Assembly: GCA_905221605.1 (NCBI GenBank)
Contig: CAJNDS010002457.1
Coordinates: forward strand, 1,118,501-1,182,500
Direction: 5' to 3'
DNA: 64,000 bases
From: Symbiodinium natans
Taxonomy: Eukaryota; Sar; Dinophyceae; Suessiales; Symbiodiniaceae
Shown here: piece by piece, positions 1 to 10,266 of the stretch
Numbering within the stretch: position 1 is the stretch's first letter
How the letters are laid out: each line of letters starts with the position of its first letter
Notes under the pieces: model-generated
The model's input: the letters and a program-made list of their open reading frames with translations, nothing else
What the model was told of the DNA's origin: nothing
Database searches by the model: none
Program-made: the position numbers and the translations under genes

Positions 1-357
1 GAATACTTAGTTACTAAGCATGATGTGTTTTCTGGTTCTAAGGAGTGCGTGTGTAATAAAAATTTCGTTTTGTTTGCATAAACTCTAGGGAAGACTAAAA
101 AATAGATGGGTCTGAGGGGGTGTGTTGGGATGTTCCCCCCTTATAATGGATTAGAGTGCCCCCTATGATGGTCCCGATTGAGGGAGCTGTGATAAATAGC
201 GGGAGCATTTCAAGGGTGTGTATAGGTGGCGGCTATCAACCACCTGGGCATGGCAGAGTGGAGTGAGTTAGCTGTCGTCGACATGTCTCGGGACTCCCCG
301 GGCCCTGACTAGCGGGCACAAGAATGCCGTCTTGATTCCGTGTTTTTCTAAATCTTC
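1..357. other. No gene recognised; partial family A element
   Basis: A one-sided family A end (GGGATGTTCCCCCCTTATA) lies near 126-145 and the rest is unassigned. No convincing reading frame or telomere tract was seen here. Confidence 0.4.
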
Positions 358-495
358 TTACCAGGAGGGGCCATCCTGGTTCAAAGTAGAGTTATACGGA
401 CCCTGAATTGTGCTAAAAGGATCCTAACTTAGGCAATAAGTCCCTTAACTCGAGTTATTATACTTCTGGGGCCCCTCCTTGTAGGGGCTCACAGA
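358..495. mobile_element. Family E inverted-repeat element
   Basis: It carries the family core 'AAGTAGAGTTATA..GGACCCT..GGATCCTAACTTAGG..AAGTCCCTTAACT' and ends in CCCCTCCTTGTAGGGG. Family E consensus ends are CTACAAGGAGGGG...CCCCTCCTTGTAG. No transposase is encoded, so it is a non-autonomous, MITE/introner-like element. Confidence 0.65.
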
Positions 496-623
496 GGGCC
501 CGTGCGCCGGAGAGGAGGACTCGCAGTCTCACCAAAGTTGCGGGAGGTCAAGATGATTTCCCTGGCTGAAGGAGCTGTCAGCACACAGGATTCAAGGCAG
601 AGAGGCCGAAAGAGCCCACATGG

Positions 624-740
624 GCTCAGGGTTCAGGGTTCAGGGTTCAGGGTTTAGGGTTTAGGGTTTAGGGTTTAGGGTTTAGGGTTTAGGGTTTAGG
701 GTTTCTCAACCCTGAAACCTAAACCCAAAACCCTAAACCC
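624..740. repeat. Head-to-head TTTAGGG then CCCTAAA tract
   Basis: About eleven TTTAGGG-type units run directly into a short CCCTAAA segment around 704, giving an inverted pair separated by only a few bases that could fold as a hairpin. Confidence 0.85.
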
Positions 741-1690
741 TCGGAATGGTTTCGGTGTGGCTCGGTTTGAACGCCTGCCGCCTACGTGAAGGCTGCCTTG
801 ACTATAGGCCCGAGTTCCTTTTCATGCGCCCGAAGTGGCACTGACTCCGAGAAAGTAGGGCTCAATAAGCGCTCAACGTCTAGCATGGCCCCTAGGGTAG
901 GTAAACCCGGCTGTAGTTGATGTCAAGCCATGATCGATTTAGGGTACACATATCACATCTGGGTAGTCGAGCACATAGCAAGAAATGAATCCCTAACCCA
1001 AAGCCGCGAAGCAATGACCCTACGTCGCCTGAGGCCTCCAATGTGAGCTTCGGTCCGGCGAAAGGCTGGCGCGTCATTGCGTGGCTCCATTCTTAGGCCC
1101 TTCAGGTGTCGAGTCATGGTCAGCGAGCTCTTGTTAGCCTAAACCCTTAATCCCTAAGGCCTAAACCGCACAGCCCTGCCTTTCTATGCGTGACGTTCAC
1201 TTCCGGAGACCGAAGCATACGGTGACTCGAGCAATGTAGAGCAATTAGCAGCTAGGTCTCTGGAAGTGGTGTAGGCTTTGGGTTGGAGGCTTTGGGGGGG
1301 GGGGGGGGGGGGGGGGGGGCGCAGACCGGGTTGTTTGACTTTGATATGGGTGTAGGGGTGTAGGGGCTTAGGGTTTGGGGTCTAGGCTTTAGCAAAAAAT
1401 AGTTCCTAAACCCTACACTTAGAAGCTCTTGTGACCCCCACAACCCACCTTACTAACCCCACTTACCAAGTCAAAAGGGCTTCCAAGCACACCCGACTAG
1501 CGTTTGCCTTGAAGAGGCTTCTTTCTGTTGAGCGGAGGGGCGGCAATGCGAGCCTGCCAGTACCTTAAACCCCCCTTAAAAATTGTTTATGATTTCTTGT
1601 TATATAAAACCGAAGGCCATATTGAAAATGGGCTTTTCATGCAGGTTCTAAGGGGAGTATAGTAAGCCCGAGGCCCATGTTTAGCATCCC
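741..1690. other. Unassigned stretch with degenerate telomere pieces and poly-G
   Basis: It holds short degenerate CCCTAAA pieces near 1137-1166 and 1406, an unbroken poly-G run near 1294-1319, and half of a family I element near 1452-1490 (CTTACTAACCCCACTTACCAAGTC). No reliable exon was recognised. Confidence 0.45.
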
Positions 1691-1793
1691 TAGTTGGGAT
1701 GTTCCCCCTTATACCAGCAGTCCTTGATTGAGATTATAGCACCCCTATTGTAATGCCTGTTAAGGACTGTTAGTAGAAGGGGGAACATCCCAA
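1690..1793. mobile_element. Family A inverted-repeat element
   Basis: It is a near-palindrome: GTTGGGATGTTCCCCCTTATA at the left and AAGGGGGAACATCCCAAC at the right, with inner arms CAGTCCTT/AAGGACTG. CCTA occurs on both sides and may be a short target duplication, although the right copy is also the start of a CCCTAAA tract. Confidence 0.75.
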
Positions 1794-1867
1794 CCCTAAA
1801 CCCTAAACCCTAAACCCTAAACCCTAAACCCTAAACCCTAAACCCTAAACCCTAGACCCTGAGGGAG

Positions 1868-1960
1868 AGACATGTATCCAGCATCCCAAGGTTGAAGACC
1901 GTGAACACCGTGAAGGAGAGGGCGCACGACTCGGCCTTGAGCTCGGGAACCGACTGCTTA
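1868..1960 (+). CDS. Putative internal exon, unidentified protein
   Basis: Thirty-one open codons with strongly G/C-biased third positions lie between a CCCTAAA tract and a TTTAGGG tract. Translation includes 'RLKTVNTVKERAHDSALSSG'. GGGAG precedes it as a possible acceptor and GTTCCC follows as a possible donor; both ends would be phase 0. The product is not recognised. Confidence 0.4.
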
Positions 1961-2057
1961 GTTCCCCCCTCCCAAAAAAACCCGAGTCTTGCTCTTGTAG
2001 GATTTTGGGGTTTAGGGGGGGGGGGGGGTTAGGGTTTAGGGTTTAGGGTTTAGGGAT

Positions 2058-2117
2058 GTCGTAGATGTGGAGGCAGCTGCCCGCATGTACTCTGACGTAA
2101 CGCCACAACAGGCAGAA
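2058..2117 (+). CDS. Putative short exon running into a family A element
   Basis: The open frame reads 'DVVDVEAAARMYSDVTPQQA'. It starts directly after a TTTAGGG tract, where TTTAG|GG could serve as the acceptor, and stops at the left end of the family A element at 2118. Short length keeps this uncertain. Confidence 0.3.
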
Positions 2118-2232
2118 TTTGGGATGGTGCCCCCTTATACTAACAGTCCTTAATAGGGATTCCAGCACCCTCCATTAGAATCTCTACTAAGGACCGTTAG
2201 CATCAAGGATGTCAGAAGAAGGGGGAACAACC
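2118..2232. mobile_element. Family A element, diverged
   Basis: The left arm is TTGGGATG-like and ends CCCCCTTATACTAACAGTCC; the right arm has AAGGACCGTTAG and AAGGGGGAACA. The right terminus has decayed into the following CCCTAAA tract. Confidence 0.65.
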
Positions 2233-2396
2233 CTAAACCCTAAACCCTAAACCCTAAACCCTATACCCTAAACCCTAAACCCTAAACCCTAAACCCTGAG
2301 GACCAGGGCCACGCCGCGAGACTGGTATGTGCAGCTCAGGTCATCTGCTGGAAGTTCTTATCCCCGCAGCGTCCCACTCCGAGCCTGGGGTTTAGA

Positions 2397-2525
2397 ATTT
2401 AGGGTTTAGGGTTTAGGGTTTAGGGTTTAGGGTTTAGGGTTTAGGGTTTAGGGTTTAGGGTTTAGGGTTTAGGGTTTAGGGTTTAGGGTTTAGGGTTTAG
2501 GGTTTAGGGTTTAGGGTTTAGGGTT
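2397..2525 (+). repeat. TTTAGGG tract, about 18 units
   Basis: One of the longest perfect tracts in the window. The exon-like island before it (2302-2390) contains a GTATGT donor-like site. Confidence 0.95.
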
Positions 2526-2744
2526 CGCAATTTGTGACAGCAAAAGAGGCGTGTCGCAGGGTTACAGAGACACAGAGACAGGAAGTCCAGAAGATCGGCA
2601 TGTACTTTACCCTACACTTCCAAGGGGTCTAACAATTGTGTCCTTCAGGGTTCTACTACTACAGTAACTTAATTTAAACCCTCAAGAGCAGGATAAATAG
2701 AAATGGTTTGTGTGTCAATTTGAATTTACAACTTCGACTCCATC

Positions 2745-2920
2745 CACCCACACCCCCCCACCCACCCCCCCACCCCCCCACCCCCCCACCCCCCCACCCC
2801 CCACACCCCCACCCCACCCACCCCCCCACCCCCCCACCCCCCCACCCCCCCCCCCCCCACCCACCCCCCACCCCCCCACCCCCCCACCCCCCCACCCCCC
2901 CCCCCACCCCCCCCCCCCCG
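2745..2920. repeat. CCCACC-type low-complexity pyrimidine block
   Basis: About 175 bp of C runs broken by A every 3-8 bases. It produces long Pro/His or Gly/Trp frames on both strands, which are artefacts of composition and not genes. Confidence 0.95.
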
Positions 2921-2974
2921 CAAGCCTGGAAAGCCATCGCATTTTTGTTCAAAAGCAAAAGAAAAATCTGGTCA

Positions 2975-3048
2975 AAACTCGGTCAAAACTCGGTCAAAAC
3001 CGCTCAAAACCCGGTCAAAACCGGTCAAAACTCGGTCAAAACCCCGGA
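2975..3048 (+). repeat. 11-bp tandem repeat GGTCAAAACYC
   Basis: Six to seven imperfect copies of GGTCAAAACTC/GGTCAAAACCG, a short minisatellite next to the pyrimidine block. Confidence 0.85.
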
Positions 3049-3097
3049 CACAAACCCTGTACAATTTCTATAAACCCTAAACCCTAAACCCTAAACC

Positions 3098-3190
3098 TTG
3101 CACATCGTCCACGCTGAGGGACCCGCGCCTTCAACTCCTTTCAGTGCGACGCTAAGCTCGATCGTCTTCTTGCAAGCACTCGGTGCAGGG
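3098..3190 (+). CDS. Putative internal exon, unidentified protein
   Basis: Thirty-one open codons sit between a CCCTAAA tract and a degenerate TTTAGGG tract, reading 'AEGPAPSTPFSATLSSIVFL' in the middle. Composition is protein-like, but exact splice sites were not resolved. Confidence 0.35.
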
Positions 3191-3584
3191 CTTAATATTT
3201 AGAGTATGTAGAGTTTAGGGTTTAGGGTGTAGAGTTTAGGGTTTAGGGTTTAGGGTTTTGGGCAGTCCCTCTGGCATGGGTGGTAGCACCAGCCTTTGTG
3301 CAAGCAGGGCCGATGAACTCGCCCCAAAAGACGAGCCTTCTGAAGGGTTGAGGGTTTAGGGTTTCGGGCTTAGGGTTTAGGGTTTGGGGTTTGGGGTTTA
3401 GGGCTTAGGGTTTAGGGTTTAGGGTTTAGGTTTTCGGGATTCGATTAGTATTTCTGTCACAACGGCAGGGCGATTCTATGCCCGACGATTTACCATTCTG
3501 ATATGATCATGTTCGTACAGCATTAGACGGTTCTGTATCACACTCCGTCTGCAGTCTGAGCATCCCTCTACGCCGCAGAGAAGC

Positions 3585-3880
3585 CCCCTAAACCCTAAAC
3601 CCTAAACCCTAAACCCTAAACCCTAAACCCTAAACCCTACACCCTAAACCCTAAACCCTAAACCCTAAACCCATTACAGCTGCTGGAGCCGCAGCCTTGC
3701 ACGAGGTATCTGAAGAAGGGTGTTGGGGAAGGCGTGCGGGGACCTCAGCGCCTGCCGCAGGAACCTCGAAGTTGGGGTTCCCTAAACCCTAAACCCTAAA
3801 CCCTAAACCCTAAACCCTAAACCCTAAACCCTAAACCCTAAACCCTAAACCCTAAACCCTAAACCCTAAACCCTAAGCCC
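3585..3880 (-). repeat. Two CCCTAAA tracts around a short island
   Basis: Tracts at about 3588-3671 and 3781-3880 bracket an island beginning CATTACAG|CTG that is open on the + strand ('LLEPQPCTRYLKKGVGEG'). The island is the possible exon; the tracts would be intronic. Confidence 0.7.
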
Positions 3881-4228
3881 TATCAGCAAGGGTTGGCAGG
3901 GTTTGCGATGTCGCTCTTTAGGTTGCAGGGCTCCTTGCTTGGTAAAACCCTAACTTAGAACTCCCCGCTGGCCCCGCCCCGCCCACCCCCGCCTCCCCCC
4001 ACCCCCCACCCACCCCCCACCCCCCACCCCCTTCGCAACCCCCCCCACCCGCCCCACCCAGCCCGCCTTTCCGCCGCCCCCCCCCCCCCCCGAAACTTGG
4101 AGGTCTTGAGCCTTACAACTGCCAGAACCGAAGTTTTGGGTTTTGGGCTTAGAGCTTAGGTACACGCAGATCTTCACAGCTGTGCGACCAGGACTGTTGG
4201 GTCCAGACCTGAGGTTCGGGCTTTATAG

Positions 4229-4379
4229 GGTTGAGATATGCATATATGTCTATACCCTCAGCCCACCACTGGATTCTTTAACGTCCAAAAGCCCGCGTTT
4301 AGGGTTGCTTTAACGTTACAAAACCCTAAATGGGTTGAGATATGCAGGGGTCTTATAAACCCTCAGCCCACCACTGGAG
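4229..4379. repeat. Imperfect direct repeat of about 45 bp
   Basis: GGGTTGAGATATGCA ... ACCCTCAGCCCACCACTGGA occurs at 4229-4271 and again at 4332-4377. The segment between them contains TTTAGGGTT and ACCCTAAA pieces. Confidence 0.8.
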
Positions 4380-4393
4380 CTATCTGAGGCCAG

Positions 4394-4470
4394 ATCCGCG
4401 AGAAGCGGCAGAAGCTCGAGGGCAACATGGCGCCGCCACCCGCGCCGAAGAAGAGGCCGGGGGATTTGGA
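4394..4470 (+). CDS. Putative internal exon, Lys/Pro-rich
   Basis: The frame follows GAGGCCAG and reads 'IREKRQKLEGNMAPPPAPKK'. It ends at GA|GTTTAGAGG, a donor made by a telomere-like heptamer. Third positions are strongly G/C. The composition suggests a basic linker region; function unknown. Confidence 0.45.
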
Positions 4471-4787
4471 GTTTAGAGGGTTTAGGGTGTAGGGTTTAGG
4501 AAACCCTACGCCCTAAACACTAAACCCCTCCTGGCTTCACAGGTCTGTCGAACATCCTCGCTAGACCCTAAACCCTGAGCGCAAAAACCCTAAACCCAGC
4601 CAAAAGCCTAAGCCCTGAACCCATGGCCTTGAACATGTACATTCTGCGAGTTCAACAAGCCTTTGTAGTGATTCAACCAGGAACAACGAAACCCGAATCC
4701 TGAACCTAAACCCTAAACCCTAAACCCTAAACCCTAAACCCTAAACCCTAAACCCCAAACCCCAAACCCCAAACCCTAAACCCTACC

Positions 4788-4895
4788 GGACATCCATGTG
4801 AACCCAGCGGGGCGGCAGGGCACGCCCGGCCAACACGTGCCGCCTGCCCCCTCCGGAGCCACTCCCGGCGCTGGGGACCGAGTTAGCATTCGATG
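4788..4895 (+). CDS. Putative exon between CCCTAAA and TTTAGGG tracts
   Basis: GC-rich island with two open + frames, one reading 'NPAGRQGTPGQHVPPAPSGA'. CCCAG is a possible acceptor. The frame choice is uncertain. Confidence 0.3.
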
Positions 4896-5048
4896 ATTTA
4901 CCTTGAGGGTTTAGGGTTTAGGGTTTAGGGTTTAGGGTTTAGGGTTTAGGGTTTCTTGGCTTCTGGCTGGCTCTTGGGACTTGAACCTTTTGGGTTGTTG
5001 AAGAAACTACAATGGGGAGCCTAAAAGTTAAACTCTTAGGAGGGGATC

Positions 5049-5165
5049 ACAAATCTTCCGATAATTCAGGTACATACCCTTTTAAGGCTTTAAGAATTAT
5101 AGGGTATATTTCCCAACAATTCAGGTACCCTACCCTTTTGTAAGGGCACAAAGGATACTCCAGGC
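5049..5165. mobile_element. Family K element, rearranged
   Basis: Contains GGTATATTTCCCAACAATT and CAGGTACCCTACCCTTTTG, shared with copies at 27013-27117 and 41090-41175. A second partial copy of the same motif abuts it on the left. Confidence 0.5.
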
Positions 5166-5445
5166 AGGGCTTTAGGGTCGTTGAGTCGTTGCGGGTCTTG
5201 TAATGGGATTGAGAGGTTAGGGCTTGAGAACGGGTTCGACCGTTCAGCTCGAACCCAGTTTAGGGCCCGTTTCAACTCCATAAACCCTGAGCCATGTTCC
5301 GACGCGAGAACCCTCAACCCTAAACCCTAATCCCTAAACCCTACAGCCTAAACCCCAAACCCCAAACCCCAACCCCAAACCCCAAACCCCAAACCCTAAA
5401 CCCCAAACCCTAAACCCTAAGTTAAGAATCCTCTCCTTGTAATCC

Positions 5446-5526
5446 ATGCGCCGAGAGGCCTCGCAAGGCCGCCTCTGCAGCCTCCGCGACGCCGCGAAAG
5501 GCCCGAACTCGGGCACGCTTGGTGGC
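5446..5526 (+). CDS. Putative exon
   Basis: The frame reads 'REASQGRLCSLRDAAKGPNS' after an ATG, with good third-position bias. It lies between a CCCTAAA/CCCCAAA tract and degenerate TTTAGGG copies. Confidence 0.35.
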
Positions 5527-5681
5527 TTTTCTCGGGTTCTTAGGTGTTTAGGGTGTTTTTTGGTGTTTGTTGTTTGTGTTTTGTAGGGTTCGTTCAGGGT
5601 TTTTACGGTTTCTGGGGTCTTTAGAGTTTCCAGTGCTGCTATTACACGCCCTTCTCAGGACTAGGATCCGTGATAAATGGG

Positions 5682-5795
5682 GTACTTGGAGGTTCAGAGA
5701 AGCACAGAATCCCTCAATTACTTAACATTTGACTAAAGGGGCCTGAGAAGTACAGCGATAGTTGGGGTTGTCAAGTACCCATTAACCTCCAAGTA
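5682..5795. mobile_element. Family N inverted-repeat element
   Basis: TACTTGGAGGTTCA at the left and TTAACCTCCAAGTA at the right form terminal inverted repeats about 114 bp apart. A second copy lies at 46827-46907. Confidence 0.65.
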
Positions 5796-6293
5796 GCTCC
5801 CAAAGTGTTCGTCTCTGAGAAAAAAGGCAGCTCTGCTGTTTAGGGGCGAGGGCCCGCATCCCCTATCTCTTATCTGCTTCAGAACCCTCTCCCCAAAAAG
5901 TAGATGAATTTCCTCCTTACACGGGCAAAGGAGGCAGTAATTAGCATTTTGCATGTTTTCACCCTAAACCCTAAACCCTAAACCCTAAACCCTAAACCCT
6001 AAACCCTAAACCCTAAACCCTAAACCCTAAACCCTAAACCCTAAACCCTAAACCGTGCGTGGGGTGGGGTGTCTTCAGCAAATGTTACTTGTGGCCAGGT
6101 TTCTGGGCAATCTCGACTCTTCAGAGGGGCACTTGCCAAATAAGCGGGCCGCACCCGAAGTCCGGGAAAAGGACGCCGGCGAAAGGAAACATAAAGAAAG
6201 AGAGAGTCCTTTGAGTTTAGGGTTTAGGGTTTAGGGCTTAGGGTTTAGGGTTTAGGGTTTAGGGTTTAGGGTTTAGAGCGGGATAGCCTTCAG

Positions 6294-6461
6294 GAACCTA
6301 AAGCCATCAAGAGTCTGGCTTCACAAAAAAGCGGGCCTTTCTGTTCCAAGCACCACAGCCGCCTGTTTGGCGGGATCCTGGTCTCAGGCTCCGCAGTTTG
6401 CGGCCTCAAGGCAGTCGTGCCTGCTGCCCAGAATCCGGTGCAATCTGCATTCTGGAAGATG
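6294..6461 (+). CDS. Putative exon of about 56 codons
   Basis: The open frame follows GGATAGCCTTCAG and includes 'SRLFGGILVSGSAVCGLKAV', running to a CCCTAAA tract. The reverse strand is also open here, so the strand is less certain than for other exons. Confidence 0.35.
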
Positions 6462-7101
6462 CCCCTAAACCCTAAACCCTAAACCCTAAACCCTAAACCC
6501 TAAACCCTAAACCCTAAACCCCAAGCCCTTGGGGGACCACTGGAACCCCAGAAAGGGTTTCTGGTCCATGGACCTAGGGATTATCGAGTAGAGGGTGTGT
6601 GATCCCAATTCTGGGGTTCATGATTTCCCCCAGGGATCAGGGTCCCCTTGCAGGTTTCCATGGGATGCCAGTGTCTGGTTGAGGGTTTAGAACCAATGTC
6701 GGGACCCTGAATTGAAAAGGGCGCTGATACAAAACATGATGGTAGGCTGGTGCCGGAAGTTGGAGAGTGCGTTTCGGGTTTTAGGTTGCGGGGGACAGAA
6801 TGTTGAGCAAATGGCGGCTTGCACATCAGTGAGGAAGAACGCAGAGTAGACGTGGCTACCTCAGAATGGCGCGGGCATTATGCCAAGATCTAAACATTGT
6901 GAAGACCCTGGTCTGCGTTTATCTATTTCATAGGTGTCCTAAACCCCAACTATAAGATCCATGTAGACCCTACAAGCCCTCAACCTTCGTCATAGTTGGG
7001 CAACATTTTACTTGTTTAAGGGTACTTAAACCCAATAAGGAATAGAAGTCTAAATTTTAATACTATCCCAACCATGAACTAAATTACAGTTTTCGGTGTA
7101 G

Positions 7102-7211
7102 GCTTCCGCGCCCGAGAAGCCATCTGCCTCAGAACTTGCGAGCGCCGAGGCATGGCCGCGACGCAGTTCTTCGATCCAGCCGACAATGCCACTTGCATCA
7201 GAAAGAATAGG
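7102..7211 (+). CDS. Putative exon, first of four phase-0 exons
   Basis: Acceptor TTTTCGGTGTAG precedes it and the frame reads '..ERRGMAATQFFDPADNATCI..', ending AAT AGG|GTTTAGG. The donor is the start of the TTTAGGG tract. It joins in phase 0 with the exons at 7433, 7595 and 7799. Product unknown. Confidence 0.5.
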
Positions 7212-7256
7212 GTTTAGGGTTTAGGGTTTAGGGTTGAGGGTTTAGGGTTTAGGACT

Positions 7257-7363
7257 TAGTAGCTGAATGAGTACACTTTACACTTTTAGGGATACGAGAA
7301 TCCCCGAAAGAACTGAGAGTGTACACTTCTCGGGGCTTATGAACTCAGCAACTAAGTAACTAA
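7257..7363. mobile_element. Family F inverted-repeat element
   Basis: CTTAGTAGCTGAATGAGTAC at the left and ACTCAGCAACTAAG at the right. Inner arms ACTTTACACTTTT/GAGTGTACACTT and a central GATACGAGAATCCCC match the copies at 44714 and 53257. Confidence 0.75.
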
Positions 7364-7432
7364 GACATGCACAGAAACCCTCAACCCTAAACCCTAAACC
7401 TTTTTTTTGAGGGCACCAAAGGGTTTCTCTAG

Positions 7433-7495
7433 TACATCAATGGTCCAGAGGAGCTTCCTGCAGTGCATTCAGGGACCCAGGGCACCTTTAGTAGG
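7433..7495 (+). CDS. Putative exon, phase 0 at both ends
   Basis: Twenty-one codons after acceptor TTTCTCTAG read 'YINGPEELPAVHSGTQGTFS' and end AGT AGG|GCTTAGGG, a GC-type donor made by a variant telomere heptamer. Confidence 0.45.
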
Positions 7496-7594
7496 GCTTA
7501 GGGTTTAGGGTTTAGGGTTTAGGGTTTAGGGTTTAGGGTTTAGGGTTTATAAAGGGTTTAGGGTTCAGGGTGTCGACAACCGATCTCGGCACAG

Positions 7595-7648
7595 GGAAGC
7601 ATAGCCGGAGGACCTCATGAAGTGCTTGCCATCCCGAAATCCGTGCAC
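7595..7648 (+). CDS. Putative exon, phase 0 at both ends
   Basis: Eighteen codons, 'GSIAGGPHEVLAIPKSVH', follow acceptor CTCGGCACAG and end before donor GTATAGCC. Confidence 0.5.
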
Positions 7649-7798
7649 GTATAGCCCGGTGACCCTAAAACTCCTGGGTTAAGGGTTTAGGTTTTAGGGT
7701 TTAGGGTTTCGGGTTTGGGGTTTAGGGTTTATAGGGTTAGGGTTTCGGGTTGAGGGTAAACCGGGATCATGACACCCTAAGTCTTGAAGAACCTTCAG

Positions 7799-7849
7799 GC
7801 AAGCCCTGGGCGTAGGGTTGAGAATGCAAAGGCCGCTTTCACTCATCGG
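7799..7849 (+). CDS. Putative exon, phase 0 at both ends
   Basis: Seventeen codons, 'ASPGRRVENAKAAFTHR', follow acceptor GAACCTTCAG and end CAT CGG|GTTTAGG. The telomere tract supplies the donor. Confidence 0.5.
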
Positions 7850-7975
7850 GTTTAGGGTTTAGGTTTAGCCAAGCTCGTTGCAAAAGGTTGAAGGGTTTAG
7901 GGTTTGGGGTTTGGGGTTTGGGGTCTAGGGTTTAGGGTTTAGTACCCAGTGATCAGCTTTCTCCTTCGAACTCAG

Positions 7976-8020
7976 GCGCACGCGGAGGAAGGCGGGTACA
8001 GGGCTCCTGAGACTAATCCA
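7976..8020 (+). CDS. Putative exon abutting a family E element
   Basis: Fifteen codons, 'AHAEEGGYRAPETNP', follow acceptor CTTCGAACTCAG and run to the first base of the family E element at 8021. Confidence 0.45.
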
Positions 8021-8153
8021 CTACAAGGAGGCGACCCCCCACTACACTAACTATAGTTAAGGGATTTAGAACCTGAGTCGGATCCTTATCATAACCCATT
8101 CAGGGCCCTTTATAACTCTACTTGTAACTGCGGGGGGCACCCCTCGTTGTAAG
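8021..8153. mobile_element. Family E element directly after an exon
   Basis: CTACAAGGAGGCGACCCCCC at the left, CACCCCTCGTTGTAAG at the right, inner 'CTAACTATAGTTAAGGGA'. AAGGA occurs at both boundaries. The right end supplies an AAG that could be a 3' splice site, so this may be a whole intron. Confidence 0.65.
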
Positions 8154-8566
8154 GAAATTGGCATGTTTCGTGGGGTTCATCATGGGGTCATATGACCTAA
8201 AATGGCCCCCCCTCCCTTACAATCCCCTAGAATCAGTAAATATATACGGTTAGTTTTGAGGATGACAATACGTAGTGTAAGACCCGTGGTAGGTTGAATT
8301 GTGGACATGTGTCTCACTTGTCGGGTCAGGGTCTGCGGCTGCAGGGTTCAGGGTGAGGTTTTGTCGGGTTTCCACAGGGCGGTGCCCCCTGTCTGTAAGT
8401 AGATTTATACCATTTCCTGCTAGCGCGCCCGAAGCTCACAAGTACCCTACTCGTACTTGCAACTACTTCCAAGTAGGGTTTAGAGTTCCCCTAAACCCTA
8501 AACCCTAAACCCTAAACCCTAAACCCTAAACCCTAAACCTCTGCTTGCTTTGCGAGCTTTTGGCAG

Positions 8567-8608
8567 GTGGCAGCTGCCTGTGGAAGCGCCACCCTCAACT
8601 TCCCACCG
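8567..8608 (+). CDS. Putative exon
   Basis: Fourteen codons, 'VAAACGSATLNFPP', follow acceptor GAGCTTTTGGCAG and end before GCTTAGGG, the first bases of a TTTAGGG tract (GC-type donor). Confidence 0.45.
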
Positions 8609-9249
8609 GCTTAGGGTTTAGGGTTTAGGGTTTAGGGTTGTGGGTTTTTTTGAAGGTTTGGCCTGCAGGGGAAAGAATGGGGGAAAATAAGCGAGCCTCA
8701 TGTAGAGCCCCAAAGCAAGATTCCCTTATATTCAGGACCACAGTAAGGTACCCCTAATTTCGGAAACACCCAAGTCAGAAGAGGATGCCTCTTGGTCTTG
8801 GCTGCATGCTTGCGAATGGTCATGTGAGGAACGGATGCATGGCGCGCATGAGGAGGCGGGTGGCATTTGACTGGCCTGGCTTCGGCTGCGGTGCGTTCAG
8901 CTCAGAGAGAGAGAGATATAAGTTATATATATATATACACATATATGTATGTATGTATGTATGCATGTATGTAGGACCTTCTTGTACTATTTGACGGCAG
9001 CCTTCTCCTATATAAACTGTTTAATTAAAGTGTTTAAGATGTTTTGAAGGGCCGCGTCTTAAACATGTCAACTATTGTAAATATTTAACATGTTTAAAAT
9101 GTCTTAACTTAGCACAGCTTAACTCCCAACGATGGCAAGTTGGCTGGGGTGGGCTTAGGGTTTGGGGTTTAAGTTTAGGGTTTAGGGTTGAGGGTTGAGG
9201 GTTTAGGGTTTGGGGTTTATGCGCCCCACCCGATCGAGAGTTTCCCCAG

Positions 9250-9309
9250 CTCGGTCAGGCACGAGCGGTGCATCTACGGTGGACGCATGCAGCCCACATC
9301 CCAGCTGCA
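9250..9309 (+). CDS. Putative exon
   Basis: After acceptor GTTTCCCCAG the frame reads 'LGQARAVHLRWTHAAHIPAA' and runs into a TTTAGGG tract. Confidence 0.4.
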
Positions 9310-9342
9310 TTTAGGGTTTAGGGTTTAGGGTTTAGGGTTTAG

Positions 9343-9433
9343 GGTTGCTGACACATGCGAATGCGCTGCTGACCTGAACCCTTCGTCCCTTCACGTCCTT
9401 GCTGAGGCCTCTTCTGTCCTTCTGCAGAATGAA
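9343..9433 (+). CDS. Putative exon using a telomere-tract acceptor
   Basis: The open frame begins directly after TTTAG|G of a TTTAGGG tract, includes 'NPSSLHVLAEASSVLLQNE', and ends before donor GTAAGG. Leu/Ala/Glu-rich, probably helical. Confidence 0.45.
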
Positions 9434-9781
9434 GTAAGGGGACATTGAGAGGACCTTTTGTATACAGGGCATTTTTGCGTCAGGATGCTTTTTTGAGGTA
9501 CCGTATAAGAGAGACCTCATTAGAGAACCGACCTTGTGGGCGCACGTGCCCATACAAGTAGTGGTACCTTATTGGGGTCCTTATTTTAAGGGAATCCTTC
9601 TGCGTGAAGGGTCTATGTTAGGGTCCCCTATTGTCGTAAACCCTCCTAAACCCTAAACCCCAAACCCTAAACCCTAAACCCGAAACCCCAAACCCTAAAC
9701 CCTAAACCCCAAACCCTAAACCCTAAACCCCAAACCCTAAACCCCAAACCCTAAACCCTAAACCCTTTTCTGGCCTCCGAG

Positions 9782-9886
9782 GCCTTCCGTCATCTCCCTG
9801 GTGGATCGTGTCTTAATCGGCCCCTTGGCTCAGTGTTTTCAGTGCACAGGGGCCACACAGAGCCAAGTCTCAAGCAACTAACAAGG
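9782..9886 (+). CDS. Putative exon, 35 codons, phase 0 at both ends
   Basis: Acceptor TTTTCTGGCCTCCGAG precedes it and ACA AGG|GTTTAGG follows. The frame includes 'AFRHLPGGSCLNRPLGSVFS'. It is flanked by a long CCCTAAA/CCCCAAA tract on the left and a long TTTAGGG tract on the right. Confidence 0.5.
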
Positions 9887-9964
9887 GTTTAGGGTTTAGG
9901 GTTTAGGGTTTAGGGTTTAGGGTTTAGGGTTTAGGGTTTAGGGTTTAGGGTTTAGGGTTTAGGG
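9886..9964 (+). repeat. TTTAGGG tract, about 11 units
   Basis: Perfect tract that starts at the donor-like GT of the preceding exon. Confidence 0.95.
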
Positions 9965-10158
9965 CTACTGCCCCACAGCCTTTTTCTCCCACTTTAGAAA
10001 TTGGAGACGGGGGCGGGTGGGGGGGTGTTCTAAAGGGATGGAGGTCGGTTGTCATGAGCGCGAAGTTGCTTTACCTACTCGCTGGATGGTAAACCCTAAC
10101 CCCTAAACCCTAAACCCTAAACCCTAAACCCTAAACCCCAAACCTAGACCCTTAGAAA

Positions 10159-10266
10159 ATGGAGTCCGGAGTCCGGAGAGACCCCTCAGACCCGGAACGC
10201 CCGTCCTTTGCGGCTAAGGGCGAGGAGAAGCATGTGACGCCAGAAGCTCGGATTGCGAGCTCTTAG
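10159..10266 (+). CDS. Small ATG-to-stop frame or exon, 35 codons
   Basis: Reads from ATG through 'SDPERPSFAAKGEEKHVTPE' to TAG. CTTAG four bases upstream of the ATG (two bases before it, AA) could be an acceptor, so it may be an exon. Codon bias is good; function unknown. Confidence 0.4.
   Translation: MESGVRRDPSDPERPSFAAKGEEKHVTPEARIASS

Noticed and set aside
2674-3087. Long Pro/His and Gly/Trp open frames
   Set aside because: They are translations of a C-rich low-complexity block on both strands.
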